A stretch of 64,000 nt of DNA from Actinomadura sp. 6K520 (GTDB taxonomy: Bacteria > Actinomycetota > Actinomycetes > Streptosporangiales > Streptosporangiaceae), in the NCBI RefSeq assembly GCF_004349245.1, contig NZ_SMLC01000004.1, positions 60,185 to 124,184 on the forward strand, given 5' to 3'. Positions 53,641 to 62,799 of the stretch are shown here, piece by piece. The number at the start of each line of letters is the position of its first letter. Positions within the stretch are counted from its first letter, which is position 1. The notes beneath the pieces are model-generated. The model saw only the letters and a list, made by a program, of their open reading frames with translations. It was not told the origin of the DNA and ran no database searches. Made by a program: the position numbers and the translations under genes.

Positions 53641-54489
53641 ATGGCGGACGCGAATACGGACGGGCGGCCGGAAACGGCCACGGACCGGGCGGACGGCAGC
53701 CCGGTTCCGGGTGGGACGGCTCCGGACGAGACGGCCCTCAAGGAGGCCGGTCTGCGGCTGGAGGTGGCCGGTGCCGTCGCGACCGTGACGCTGGACCGGC
53801 CCGAGCGGCGCAACGCCATGACCTTCGCCACCTGGCGCGGTCTCGCCGCCATCGGGCGTTCCCTCCCGCCGGACGTCCGCGTGGTCGTCCTGCGCGGCAA
53901 GGGCCCCAGCTTCTCGGCGGGCATCGACCTCGGCATGTTCTCCGGCGAGGGCGGCGGCGGAGGCTTCACCGACGGCTCCGACGCCGCGGGCACCGACCGG
54001 TTCATCGCCGAGCTGCAGGAGGGCTTCACCTGGCTGCGGCGCCCCGAGATCGTCACCGTCGCGGCGGTGCACGGCCACGCCATCGGCGCCGGGTTCCAGC
54101 TCGCCCTCGGCTGCGACATCCGGGTCGTCGCGGACGACACCAAGTTCTGCATGAAGGAGCCCGCGCTCGGCCTCGTCCCCGACCTGACCGGCACCAAGCC
54201 GCTCGTCGAGATCGTGGGCATCGGGCGGGCGCTGGAGCTGTGCCTCACCGCCCGCACCGTGCACGCCGAGGAGGCCGCGCGGATCGGGCTCGCCGAGATC
54301 ACCGTCCCGCGCGACGGGCTCGACGCGGCCGTCCGCGACCTGGTCGCCGCGCTGCTGGCGGTGAACCCGGGCGCGGCCGTCGCGACCAAGCGGCTGCTGT
54401 GGCAGGCGCCCGGCAACAGCCTCGAAGAGCAGTGCGCCGCCGAACGCCGCGAGCAGATCGGCCGGCTGCGGGAGGTCTTCGGACGCTGA
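53641..54489 (+). CDS. Enoyl-CoA hydratase/isomerase family protein
   Basis: 282 residues of the crotonase fold. The N-terminal ~38 residues are a variable, charged extension. LDRPERRNAMTFATWRGL opens the fold. The oxyanion-hole segments are GPSFSAGIDLGMF and VHGHAIGAGFQLALGCDI. The usual second Glu/Gly-rich site reads KEPALGLVPDLTGT, with Asp where hydratases often have a Gly-Gly, a pattern found in isomerase-like members. ATG 53641 follows AAAGGGAGG. Substrate and reaction (hydration or double-bond shift in fatty acyl-CoA breakdown) cannot be settled. Confidence 0.88.
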   Translation: MADANTDGRPETATDRADGSPVPGGTAPDETALKEAGLRLEVAGAVATVTLDRPERRNAMTFATWRGLAAIGRSLPPDVRVVVLRGKGPSFSAGIDLGMFSGEGGGGGFTDGSDAAGTDRFIAELQEGFTWLRRPEIVTVAAVHGHAIGAGFQLALGCDIRVVADDTKFCMKEPALGLVPDLTGTKPLVEIVGIGRALELCLTARTVHAEEAARIGLAEITVPRDGLDAAVRDLVAALLAVNPGAAVATKRLLWQAPGNSLEEQCAAERREQIGRLREVFGR

Positions 54490-54499
54490 CGCGCCCGGC

Positions 54500-54546
54500 C
54501 GGCGGCGTCCCGCCCCCCGGGTCTCCCCACGGGCGACACGCCGCCG
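54500..54546. terminator. Hairpin between convergent genes
   Basis: CGGCGGCGT (54500-54508) and ACGCCGCCG (54538-54546) are perfect complements with flanking CCGG/CCGG. They fill the convergent gap between the hydratase and the secreted hydrolase genes. Confidence 0.6.
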
Positions 54547-54558
54547 ACCGGGCCCGGA

Positions 54559-56502
54559 CTACTTCAGGGCCTTGCGGTCGCCCCGGGCGAGGGGCAGCAG
54601 GACCCGGCTGACGCCCGGCTCCACGGTCACCCGGGTGCCCGCGGGGTACCGCAGCGTGTAGTCGTGGTCGGTGGACAGCACGATCACACCGAGCCGGTGG
54701 CCGGGCTCGACCGTGTAGTCGGTCGGCTCGAAGTCCCAGCGGAACGTGTAGGTCCTGCCGGGGCTGATCGGGTCGGTGCGGGCCGGGTCGTGCCGGTTCC
54801 GCGCGTCCAGCCACCCCCGGGTAATGATCTTGAAGGGGGCGGTCTCGGTCTCCAGTACCTGGCGCGTCGTGCAGCCGTCGTCGCCCGGCACGCCCTGGCC
54901 GTAGCAGACCCGCTCACCGGTGCTGGTGCGGCGGCCCGTGGGACGCGCGGCGGTGCCGTAGTCGACCAGCAGGGCCGTCAGGTACGGCGAGCGCCCGTCC
55001 AGGGAGGCCCGGAGCGTGATCTGCGGCGTGCCGTTGACCCGCAGGGCGGCGGGCAGCGGCTTCGTCAGGAAGGCCAGGCGGCCGGGATCGGCCGCGTCCT
55101 CGTTCGCCAGGAGCTGCTCGGCGGTGCGGGTCTTCCCCTCGTCGGTGAACGACTGCGCCGCGCCGCGCCGGGGCGGCAGGCCCAGCCGGCCGGGCTGCCC
55201 GGAGGGGCCGGCGTTCAGGCCGAGCGGCACGGTGGCGGTTCCGGGGACCGGCCAGTCCCGCGCCGTCTCCCACGTCCCGTCCGCGCGCTGGACGTCCACG
55301 CGCGGCTCGCGCTCGATGCCGTTGCGGATCCCGTACAGGTAGCGGTCGAACCAGCGGTGCGTCTGCCGCAGCCACTCCTCCAGCCGCCAGTTGAACGGGG
55401 TGGCGTGGCCGCCCTGGTGCAGCCACAGCTTGCGCGGGACCCCGGCGTCCTTGAGGGCGTTCCACCACTGGACGGAGTTCTTCACCTTGACGTTCCAGTC
55501 GTTCAAGCCGTGCACGACCATGACGGCGGCCCGCACCCTCCGCGCCTGGCCGACGTAGTCGCGGGCGGCCCAGACCTCGCCGTAGTCGCCGGTCTCGCGG
55601 TCCTGCGTCGCCTCGATCTCCTCGATGACCTTCGCGCAGACCTCCGGGTTCTCGCGGGTCAGCACGTACTTGGCGAGGACGTCCAGGTCCTCGCCCTGGA
55701 AGCCGCCGGGGGCGACCACGCCGCCGTTCGCGCGGTAGTAGTCGTACCAGCTGGAGATGGCCGCGATCGGGACGACGGCCTTCAGCCCCGGCACGCCGGC
55801 CGCGGCGGCCATGTTCGGCAGCGTCCCGTTGTAGGACGCCCCGATCATGCCGACGTTCCCGGTCGACCAGTCCGCCCTGGCGGGCGTCCCGTCCGGCGCC
55901 CAGCCGCGGGCGCGGCCGTTCAGCCAGTCGACCGCCGCCTTCGCGCCGGCCTGCTCGGCGCGGTCGCCGGACGTGGGGCAGCCGGTGGAGCCGCCCGTCC
56001 CGATGCTGTCCAGGTGGGCGACGGCGTATCCGCGCGGCAGGAAGTAGTTGTCGTAGTAGCCGGAGAAGATCGCCGCCAGGTCGCGCTGCGGCGCGGCGAA
56101 GGCCCTGGCCCGGGCGTCGTCGATGTCGACGGGGTGGTTGGTGACGGGGTTGCCGCCGGCCCAGTACGGGCTGGGCTCCACGATCGTCGGGACCTTGAGG
56201 CCGGCGGTGTCGGTCTCCTTCGGGCGCATGATCCGCATCTGCACGCGGTCCCGGACGCCGTCGCGGTCGCTGTCGGCCGTGGTCTCGATCTCCACGGTCT
56301 GGGTGACGGCGTCGGCGCGGGAGAACACCGGCTGGGTCTCCCCGCCCCGCACGGTGAGCGCCGGGGCGCCGCCGGGGGAGCGCTGGCCGGGCGGGGCGGA
56401 CGCACCGGGCACGGCCGCGCCGGCGGGGAGGGCGGTGAGGGCGAGCAGCGCGGCCGTGATGGTGATCACGCCGGCGCCGCCGCGCGGGAGGCGTCGTATC
56501 AC
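54559..56502 (-). CDS. Secreted X-Pro dipeptidyl-peptidase/CocE-like hydrolase
   Basis: 647 residues with an N-terminal signal peptide (RRLPRGGAGVITITAALLALTALPAGA). The alpha/beta hydrolase core has the nucleophile in GMIGASYNGTLPNMAAAAG, the acid in VMVVHGLNDWNVKVKN and the base in HQGGHATPFNWR. The C-terminal jelly-roll domain, from about residue 400, has the LTALLVDYGTAARPTGRR and PGRTYTFRWDFEPTDYTVEPGHRLGVIVLSTDHDYT text of the PepX_C family. Family members cleave X-Pro dipeptides or esters such as cocaine. Here extracellular peptide breakdown is likely, but the substrate is not proven. Confidence 0.88.
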   Translation of the reverse strand: MIRRLPRGGAGVITITAALLALTALPAGAAVPGASAPPGQRSPGGAPALTVRGGETQPVFSRADAVTQTVEIETTADSDRDGVRDRVQMRIMRPKETDTAGLKVPTIVEPSPYWAGGNPVTNHPVDIDDARARAFAAPQRDLAAIFSGYYDNYFLPRGYAVAHLDSIGTGGSTGCPTSGDRAEQAGAKAAVDWLNGRARGWAPDGTPARADWSTGNVGMIGASYNGTLPNMAAAAGVPGLKAVVPIAAISSWYDYYRANGGVVAPGGFQGEDLDVLAKYVLTRENPEVCAKVIEEIEATQDRETGDYGEVWAARDYVGQARRVRAAVMVVHGLNDWNVKVKNSVQWWNALKDAGVPRKLWLHQGGHATPFNWRLEEWLRQTHRWFDRYLYGIRNGIEREPRVDVQRADGTWETARDWPVPGTATVPLGLNAGPSGQPGRLGLPPRRGAAQSFTDEGKTRTAEQLLANEDAADPGRLAFLTKPLPAALRVNGTPQITLRASLDGRSPYLTALLVDYGTAARPTGRRTSTGERVCYGQGVPGDDGCTTRQVLETETAPFKIITRGWLDARNRHDPARTDPISPGRTYTFRWDFEPTDYTVEPGHRLGVIVLSTDHDYTLRYPAGTRVTVEPGVSRVLLPLARGDRKALK

Positions 56503-56693
56503 TGTGGCTCCTGGGGGGTATGAGCCTGACGTATGGGGTTGATCACTTTTACTCCGCGCGTGGAACGAAGTCCATAAGCGCTTCGCGCGCCGGTGCCCGC
56601 CTTGCCGGTTACGCCAGGAGCGGACGCGGGAAGGCGCCTCGCCGGGCGCGCGTTGTCCCCGCCGGGTACTGAGATGCTTACTTGATTACGTAG

Positions 56694-58748
56694 ATGCGCG
56701 CGGTGGCCCCCGCGGCCGCGCGGCGGACCTCGGAGGCGTTTGTGGGAATGCCGGGAATGCCGGGCAACGGCTGGCAGGTGATGGCCTCGTTCCGCAGGGA
56801 CAGCTCCGTCACCCGGCAGAAGCTCAAGCCCGGCACGGTGCGGCGGATCGCGGGGTACGCCCGTCCCTACGTCCGCGAGCTGGTGCTCTTCCTCGCCCTG
56901 AACTCGCTGTCCGCGCTGATCGTCGTCGCCAACCCGCTGCTACTGAAGTCGATCATCGACAGCGGCATCGTGGCGGGCCGGCAGGGACTGGTCGTCTGGC
57001 TCGCCCTCGCCGTCGCCGGGCTCGCGCTGGTGGAGGCCGTGCTCAGCCTGGTGCAGCGCTGGTACTCGGCGCGGGTGGGGGAGGGGCTCATCTACGACCT
57101 GCGCAGCCAGGTCTTCGCGCACGTCCAGCGGCAGCCCGTCGCCTTCTTCATGCGGGCGCAGACCGGCTCGCTGGTCAGCCGGCTGAACAACGACGTCATC
57201 GGCGCGCAGCGCGCCCTCACCACCACGCTGTCGTCCGTGGTGTCCAACGTGATCAGCCTCGTCCTGGTGGTGGCCACCATGCTGATCCTGTCGTGGCAGG
57301 TCACGCTCATCGCGCTGCTGCTGCTGCCGATCTTCATCCTGCCGGCCAAGTGGGTCGGCAAGCGCCTGCAGCGCGTCAGCCGCGAGCAGATGGTGCTGGA
57401 CGCCGAGATGGGCTCGCTGATGACCGAGCGGTTCAACGTCGCGGGCGCGATGCTGGCCAAGCTCTACGGGCGGCCCGCCGAGGAGGAGGAGAACTTCTCC
57501 GGGCGCGCCGCGCGGGTCCGCGACGTCGGGATCATCGCCGCCATGTACGGGAGGGTCTTCTTCACCGCGCTGACGCTGGTCGCGGCCCTGGCCACCGCCA
57601 TGGTCTACGGCGTCGGCGGCGTCCTCGCCGTGAACGGCGCCCTGGAGCTCGGCACGCTGGTCGCGCTCGCCACCCTGCTGACCCGGATGTACGGGCCGCT
57701 CACCGCGCTGTCCAACGTCCACGTCGACGTGATGACCGCGCTCGTCAGCTTCGACCGCGTCTTCGAGGTGCTCGACCTCAAGCCGCTCATCCGCGACCGC
57801 GACGACGCCCGCCCCCTCGGCGAGGTCCGCACGTCCGAGCGGGACAGTCCCTCCGGCGGCCGCGAGGCGGCCCCGGGCAACGGCGTGCGGCTGACCAAGC
57901 CGGCCGCCCCGTCGATCGAGTTCGACCACGTCCGCTTCGCCTACCCGTCGGCGGAGGAGGTGTCGCTGGCCTCGCTGGAGTCGATCGCGCGGGCCGACAC
58001 CGCCCCCGGGCGCGAGGTCCTGCACGACATCGACTTCACCGCGGCCCCCGGGCGGATGGTCGCGCTCGTCGGCCCGTCCGGCGCGGGCAAGTCGACGATC
58101 ACGCACCTGGTGTCGCGGCTGTACGACGTGAGCGGCGGCGCGGTGCGGATCGGCGGTGTCGACGTCCGCGACGTCACGCTCGCGTCGCTGCGCGCCGAGG
58201 TCGGCGTGGTCAGCCAGGACGCGCACCTGTTCCACGACTCGATCGGCGCGAACCTGCGCTACGCGCGCCCGGACGCGACCGACGCGGAGATCCTCGCGGC
58301 GCTGGAGGCCGCGCAGATCGGCGAGCTCGTCGAGGCGATGCCCGAGGGCCTCGACACCGTCGTCGGCGACCGCGGCTACCGGCTGTCGGGCGGGGAGAAG
58401 CAGCGCCTCGCGATCGCGCGGCTGCTGCTCAAGGCGCCGGCCGTGGTCGTGCTGGACGAGGCGACCGCGCACCTGGACTCCGAGTCCGAGGCGGCCGTCC
58501 AGCGGGCGCTGCGCATGGCGCTGGCCGGGCGGACGTCCCTGGTGATCGCGCACCGGCTGTCCACGATCCGGGAGGCCGACCAGATCCTGGTGATCGAGGA
58601 CGGCCGGATCGCCGAGCGGGGGCGGCACGAGGAACTGCTGCTCCAGGGCGGCCTGTACGCCGAGCTGTACCGCACGCAGTTCGCGCACCAGCGTGACGAG
58701 GAGCGGTGTGACGAGGAGCGGCCGGCCGAGCCCCTCGGGGCGGAGTGA
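56694..58748 (+). CDS. ABC exporter (ABCB-type half transporter)
   Basis: 684 residues: a six-helix membrane domain (about residues 60-345) and a nucleotide-binding domain (about 410-660). The membrane domain includes LIYDLRSQVFAHVQRQPVAFFMRAQTGSLVSRLNNDVIGAQ. The ATPase has VALVGPSGAGKSTITHLVSRLYD (Walker A near 460), YRLSGGEKQRLAIARLLL and VVVLDEATAHLDSESE. An extra ~30-residue charged/Ser-rich loop lies between the domains. ATG 56694 is uncertain; ATG 56748 with CGGAGG 11 bases upstream is an alternative. A lipid or peptide substrate is likely but unknown. Confidence 0.9.
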   Translation: MRAVAPAAARRTSEAFVGMPGMPGNGWQVMASFRRDSSVTRQKLKPGTVRRIAGYARPYVRELVLFLALNSLSALIVVANPLLLKSIIDSGIVAGRQGLVVWLALAVAGLALVEAVLSLVQRWYSARVGEGLIYDLRSQVFAHVQRQPVAFFMRAQTGSLVSRLNNDVIGAQRALTTTLSSVVSNVISLVLVVATMLILSWQVTLIALLLLPIFILPAKWVGKRLQRVSREQMVLDAEMGSLMTERFNVAGAMLAKLYGRPAEEEENFSGRAARVRDVGIIAAMYGRVFFTALTLVAALATAMVYGVGGVLAVNGALELGTLVALATLLTRMYGPLTALSNVHVDVMTALVSFDRVFEVLDLKPLIRDRDDARPLGEVRTSERDSPSGGREAAPGNGVRLTKPAAPSIEFDHVRFAYPSAEEVSLASLESIARADTAPGREVLHDIDFTAAPGRMVALVGPSGAGKSTITHLVSRLYDVSGGAVRIGGVDVRDVTLASLRAEVGVVSQDAHLFHDSIGANLRYARPDATDAEILAALEAAQIGELVEAMPEGLDTVVGDRGYRLSGGEKQRLAIARLLLKAPAVVVLDEATAHLDSESEAAVQRALRMALAGRTSLVIAHRLSTIREADQILVIEDGRIAERGRHEELLLQGGLYAELYRTQFAHQRDEERCDEERPAEPLGAE

Positions 58749-58767
58749 CGGGCCCGCGCCCGGCGGC

Positions 58768-59733
58768 TCAGGCGCCGGGCGGGCGGTAGCCCAGCCGCCG
58801 CAGCTCGGTCCCGGCGACCTTCTCGACCTGCGCGACCTGCCGCGGCGTCAGCCGGTCCCGCCACGATCCGACACCGGTGTCGGCGCCGTCCGGCGCCCCG
58901 GCGCGGACCAGCCCGGACAGCGCCGTCCTCGGCAGCCGCGCGTCCAGGTACTCCGCCAGCTCCGCGGTCACCCGGCGCGGCCGGGCCACCATCTCCTCGA
59001 AACGGACGGTGAACAGCTGGTCCTCCGGGACCTGGCGGCGCAGCCGCGCGCTGAGCCGCACCGAGCCGCGCCAGCGCAGCGCGCACTTGACGGCCGCCGC
59101 GGCGCGCGGCCACCGGTTGCGCTCGGTGTGGTCCTCGACGCCGAGAAAGGGGTTGGGGAACACCGTGTCCAGGTTGGCCAGGCCCGGCTTGAACCAGGCC
59201 AGGCAGCGCTCGTCGTCCAGCATGTCGGCGACGACGTCCCGCCCGTCCCGGATCACCTGGACGAGCTGCGCGTCGGGGAAGGCGTCCAGCAGCACGTCGG
59301 CGCTGTAGATCAGGTCGGGGGAGGCGTCGGCGAACCGGGCGAGCCCCTGCGGCTCCACGCACGGCTCCTGGCGGGCGCCGCCGTCGGCCGGGCGGCCGGC
59401 CGCGGCGGGCGGGCGGGGCGGCAGCCCGGCCAGCTCGCGGCATTCGTCCGGGCACTGCGCACAGGCCCGGCCGGACACCAGCCACGCCTCCGCGTAGGCG
59501 TCCCGGAGGACCCGCGCCGCGCCCTGCCCGCGCTCCGTCGCGATCGACGGCTGCCGCGCGAACGCGTAGGTGACGCGCAGCACACCGGGGCGGCCCGTGG
59601 TCAGGTGGAACCCGGGGGAGCGCTTGACCGCACGCGCCAGCGGCACCGCACCGGAGTGGGGCGCCCCCAGGATGAACACCGGGCGGTGCACCTTGGTGCC
59701 GTTGATCACCAGGATGTGCGGCGTCGACCTCAT
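58768..59733 (-). CDS. Sulfotransferase-fold protein with altered PAPS motifs
   Basis: 321 residues. The 5'-phosphosulfate loop is FILGAPHSGAVPLARAVKR, where active enzymes usually have a Thr after the SG. The 3'-phosphate motif is QVIRDGRDVVADMLDDE, missing the usual Ser. FEEMVARPRRVTAELAEYL and the C-terminal WRDRLTPRQVAQVEKVAGTELRRLGY are typical of the family. An unusual Cys-rich insert, GRACAQCPDECRELAG, falls near residues 90-105. The gene is divergent from the sirtuin. It could be a sulfotransferase with a changed donor, or a non-catalytic relative. Confidence 0.75.
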   Translation of the reverse strand: MRSTPHILVINGTKVHRPVFILGAPHSGAVPLARAVKRSPGFHLTTGRPGVLRVTYAFARQPSIATERGQGAARVLRDAYAEAWLVSGRACAQCPDECRELAGLPPRPPAAAGRPADGGARQEPCVEPQGLARFADASPDLIYSADVLLDAFPDAQLVQVIRDGRDVVADMLDDERCLAWFKPGLANLDTVFPNPFLGVEDHTERNRWPRAAAAVKCALRWRGSVRLSARLRRQVPEDQLFTVRFEEMVARPRRVTAELAEYLDARLPRTALSGLVRAGAPDGADTGVGSWRDRLTPRQVAQVEKVAGTELRRLGYRPPGA

Positions 59734-59879
59734 ACGGGGCCAAGTTTGTCACCTTTTATGGCCCGGTCGGTCCGTGACGCTCCGTAAGGGGCGACCGATA
59801 CCCATCTGTTAAACGAACCGTCCGCCGGGCGGACCGGTCTCGCCGCCGGCCGGATGAGCACGGCCGCCCGGCGCCTACC

Positions 59880-60656
59880 ATGGGAATGGTGGACGCTCCC
59901 CTGACGCTCGCCGAGCTTCTGCCGAACGCCGCGGCCATCACCGTGCTGACCGGCGCCGGGATATCCACCGACAGCGGCATCCCGGACTTCCGCGGTCCCC
60001 AGGGCGTCTGGACGAAGGACCCGGCGGCGGAGGCGATGTCCACGATCGGCGCCTACCTCGCCGACCCGGAGGTGCGGCGCCGCGCCTGGCGGTCCCGCCG
60101 CGACAACCCGGTGTGGGGCGCCGAGCCGAACGCCGCGCACGCCGCCCTCGTCGAGCTGGAGCGGGCGGGGCGGCTCCGCGCCCTGATCACCCAGAACATC
60201 GACGGCCTGCACCAGCGCGCGGGATCGGGCGCCGGGACGGTGCTCGAGATCCACGGCACCCTGCGGGACGCGGTCTGCCTGTCCTGCGGTCTGCGCACCC
60301 CGATGCCCGAGATCCTCCGGCGGATCGACGCCGGAGAGGACGACCCGCCCTGCGCCGAGTGCGGCGGCATCCAGAAGTCCGCGACGATCTCCTTCGGGCA
60401 GCCCCTGGACCGGGACGTCCTGGACGCCGCGGTCACCGCGGCGCGCTCCTGCGACCTGTTCCTGGCCGTGGGCACCTCGCTGACCGTGCAGCCCGCCGCC
60501 GGGCTGTGCCTGGAGGCCGTCGAGCACGGCGCCCGCCTGGTGATCATCAACGCGGAGGAGACGCCGTACGATGGGCTGGCCGACGCGGTCCTGCGCCGGC
60601 CGATCGGCGAGACGCTGCCGCGCCTGGCCGGGATCGCGCTCGGCGGCGGGCGGTGA
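59880..60656 (+). CDS. Sir2-family NAD-dependent protein deacylase
   Basis: 258 residues. The NAD-binding GAGISTDSGIPDFRGPQGVW and TQNIDGLHQRAGS are present, with catalytic His125 in EIHGTLRDAVC. A zinc site with Cys133, Cys136, Cys158 and Cys161 (CLSCG and CAECG) follows, then GQPLDRDVLDAA and VGTSLTVQPAAGL. It removes acyl groups from lysines using NAD. ATG 59880 start. It stands alone, divergent from the sulfotransferase-like gene. The gap upstream (59734-59879) contains an AT-richer patch but no assignable promoter. Confidence 0.94.
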   Translation: MGMVDAPLTLAELLPNAAAITVLTGAGISTDSGIPDFRGPQGVWTKDPAAEAMSTIGAYLADPEVRRRAWRSRRDNPVWGAEPNAAHAALVELERAGRLRALITQNIDGLHQRAGSGAGTVLEIHGTLRDAVCLSCGLRTPMPEILRRIDAGEDDPPCAECGGIQKSATISFGQPLDRDVLDAAVTAARSCDLFLAVGTSLTVQPAAGLCLEAVEHGARLVIINAEETPYDGLADAVLRRPIGETLPRLAGIALGGGR

Positions 60657-60762
60657 TCCGCCGGCGGCCGATGATCCGTTGGCGGGTCGTGACCGTGCGC
60701 CTCTTCCACTGGCGTCCGGATCCTGACAAGCTCTATCCGTCGCGGTGCGAGGAGGGATCGGG

Positions 60763-61899
60763 TTGAGAAGCGGGGGCGCCCGCGCGGAGGCGGTCGAAGG
60801 GACCGCCGACGCGCCCGCCGTCGGCATGCCCGGCGGACGACCGCGAACGCGACATACCCGCAGGTACGGGCGTTTGCGCCCCGGCGACCGGGTCGCGGTC
60901 GTCGCGCCCAGCGGCCCCGCCGCGCCCGCCCGGCTGGAGGCCGGCTGCGCCGTTCTCCGTGACCTGGGCCTTGACGCGGTGGTCGGAAAGCACGCCCTCG
61001 ACCGTGTCAACCTCGGCCCGCCGGGCCCCGTCCGGGACGGCTGGCACCGGCTCGCCGGAAGCGACGCCGACCGGGCCGCCGACCTGCAGGCCGCCTGGTG
61101 CGATCCCCGCGTCCGCGCGGTGGTCTGCGCGCGCGGCGGCTACGGCGCGACCCGCGTCCTGGACCATCTCGACTGGGACGCCCTGCGCGTCGCGTCGGAC
61201 GCGGCCGCCGGGTCCGCCCGCGGCCCGAAGATCCTGCACGGATCGAGCGACATCACCGCCCTGCACGCCGCTTTTGGAACGCGCCTAGGCGTCACGACGT
61301 CCTTCGGCCCCATGCCCGCCGGGGTGCTCGCCGACCTCGGCCCGGCCGTCGCCGGCGAGGGGGCCGGCGCGGACACGGCCGAGGGGTCCGCCACGCTGGG
61401 CGGCCTGCGCGCCGCGCTGTTCGGCGGCACCGTCGCCCTCCCCGGCACCCGCGCGCTGCGGCCGGGCCGCGCCGAAGGACCGCTCACCGGGGGCACCCTG
61501 TCGCTCCTCACGGCCCTCCTCGGCACCCCGTACGCGCCGCCGCCCGCCGCCGGCCACATCGCCTTCCTGGAGGACGTGGACGAGGCCCCCTACCGGGTCG
61601 ACCGCATGCTCGTCCAGCTGCTCCAGTCGGGCTGGCTCGACGGCGCCGCGGGCATCGCCCTCGGCACCTGGCGGAACTGCGGCGATCCCGAAGAGCTCGA
61701 CTCGGTCTTCGCCGCGCGGCTCGGGCCGCTCGGCGTTCCCGTCCTGGCGGGCGTCCCCGCCGGGCACGGACCCCACCAGCGCACCCTGGAACTCGGCGCG
61801 CCCGCCGTCCTGGACACGGCCGCCCTGACCGGCGGCACGGCCACGGCCGCTCCGGACACGGCCGCGCTCACCCTCCGAGCGCCGGGAGGTGCACGATGA
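60763..61899 (+). CDS. S66-family LD-carboxypeptidase (MccF/LdcA-like)
   Basis: 378 residues. PGDRVAVVAPSGPAAPARL opens the fold; CARGGYGATRVLDHLDWDAL is the nucleophile-elbow segment; HGSSDITALHAAFG, GHIAFLEDVDEAPYRVDRMLVQL (Glu) and AGHGPHQRTLELG (His) follow. At the place where E. coli LdcA has its nucleophile Ser (GGYGASR, from memory), this protein has Thr. The start is probably TTG 60763, six bases after GGAGGG; GTG 60745 overlaps that site. It trims the terminal D-Ala from cytoplasmic muropeptides in recycling or acts on microcin-like peptides. The next gene overlaps by 4 bases. Confidence 0.85.
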   Translation: MRSGGARAEAVEGTADAPAVGMPGGRPRTRHTRRYGRLRPGDRVAVVAPSGPAAPARLEAGCAVLRDLGLDAVVGKHALDRVNLGPPGPVRDGWHRLAGSDADRAADLQAAWCDPRVRAVVCARGGYGATRVLDHLDWDALRVASDAAAGSARGPKILHGSSDITALHAAFGTRLGVTTSFGPMPAGVLADLGPAVAGEGAGADTAEGSATLGGLRAALFGGTVALPGTRALRPGRAEGPLTGGTLSLLTALLGTPYAPPPAAGHIAFLEDVDEAPYRVDRMLVQLLQSGWLDGAAGIALGTWRNCGDPEELDSVFAARLGPLGVPVLAGVPAGHGPHQRTLELGAPAVLDTAALTGGTATAAPDTAALTLRAPGGAR

Positions 61900-62786
61900 G
61901 CGGCCGGCACGCCCGCCCCGACCCGTGGGACGACGGGACCCTCGACTCGCTGCTCGTGCTGGTGGCCGATAGCCTCGGCTACTCCTGCCACCGCGCGCCC
62001 GGCGAGATCGTCATTCTGGAGGGCGCCACGCGGCTGCCGGTCAGCATGCGCGACCTGCGGCAGCTCGCGCGGCTGGTGCCCCGCGACGACTGGCCGGCGC
62101 TGGTCTCCGACCACGTCACCACGATCGTCACCGCGATGGAGGAGCCGCTCGACCTCAGCGACTTCGACCTCGCCCAGCACCTGCTGCGCACCCGCATCTA
62201 CCCGGCCGAGGCCGACAACGGCGTCCTGGCCGCCCGGCCGTTCGCGCCCGGCCTGATCGAGGTCGTGGTCGTCGACACGCCCACGTCGGTCCGGACGGTC
62301 AGCACCGAGGAGATGAACGGCTGGCCGGTCTCCGGCGACGCGCTGTTCATGCTCGGCCGCGCCAACGTCCGCGGCGACGGGCCGCTCCAGGTGGACGAGC
62401 AGGACCTCGGCGGCGTCCGCGTCTCCGTCCTGCACGGCTGGACGTTCTACGCCGTGACCCACTTGGCCTGGCTGGAGGAGTACCTGTCGATCGGCCCGTA
62501 CGGCGCCCTGGTCATCGCCCCCAACCGCAGCCTCATCGTCGCCCACCCGCTCCGGCTCAACGAGGGGTGCCCGAGGGCCCGCTACCGCGCCGCGGTGGCC
62601 GCGGCCAACGAACTGCAGGCCCAGGCGCACCGCGCCTACGAGGAGGGCCCGGGCTCCCTCAGCCCGCACCTGTACTGGTGGCGGGGCGGGGAGCTGACCT
62701 ACCTCGAGACCCGCTACGAGGGCGACTCCCTGGTGCTGCCGGAGGAGTTCTCCTCGGTCCTCGCCACACTGGCCGCGGAACACTGA
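61896..62786 (+). CDS. Conserved protein of unknown function
   Basis: 296 residues, soluble. No confident family; the general layout recalls DUF1444-like proteins. Readable segments are LLVLVADSLGYSCHRAPGEIVILEGATRLPVSMRDL, FAPGLIEVVVVDTPTSVRTV and AWLEEYLSIGPYGALVIAPNRSLIVAHPLRL. The ATG at 61896 overlaps the carboxypeptidase stop (ATGA), so it is translationally coupled and probably functions with it or is regulated with it. A longer frame extends upstream inside the carboxypeptidase but is not coding there. Confidence 0.75.
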   Translation: MSGRHARPDPWDDGTLDSLLVLVADSLGYSCHRAPGEIVILEGATRLPVSMRDLRQLARLVPRDDWPALVSDHVTTIVTAMEEPLDLSDFDLAQHLLRTRIYPAEADNGVLAARPFAPGLIEVVVVDTPTSVRTVSTEEMNGWPVSGDALFMLGRANVRGDGPLQVDEQDLGGVRVSVLHGWTFYAVTHLAWLEEYLSIGPYGALVIAPNRSLIVAHPLRLNEGCPRARYRAAVAAANELQAQAHRAYEEGPGSLSPHLYWWRGGELTYLETRYEGDSLVLPEEFSSVLATLAAEH

Positions 62787-62799
62787 GAGCGGGCCGCCG

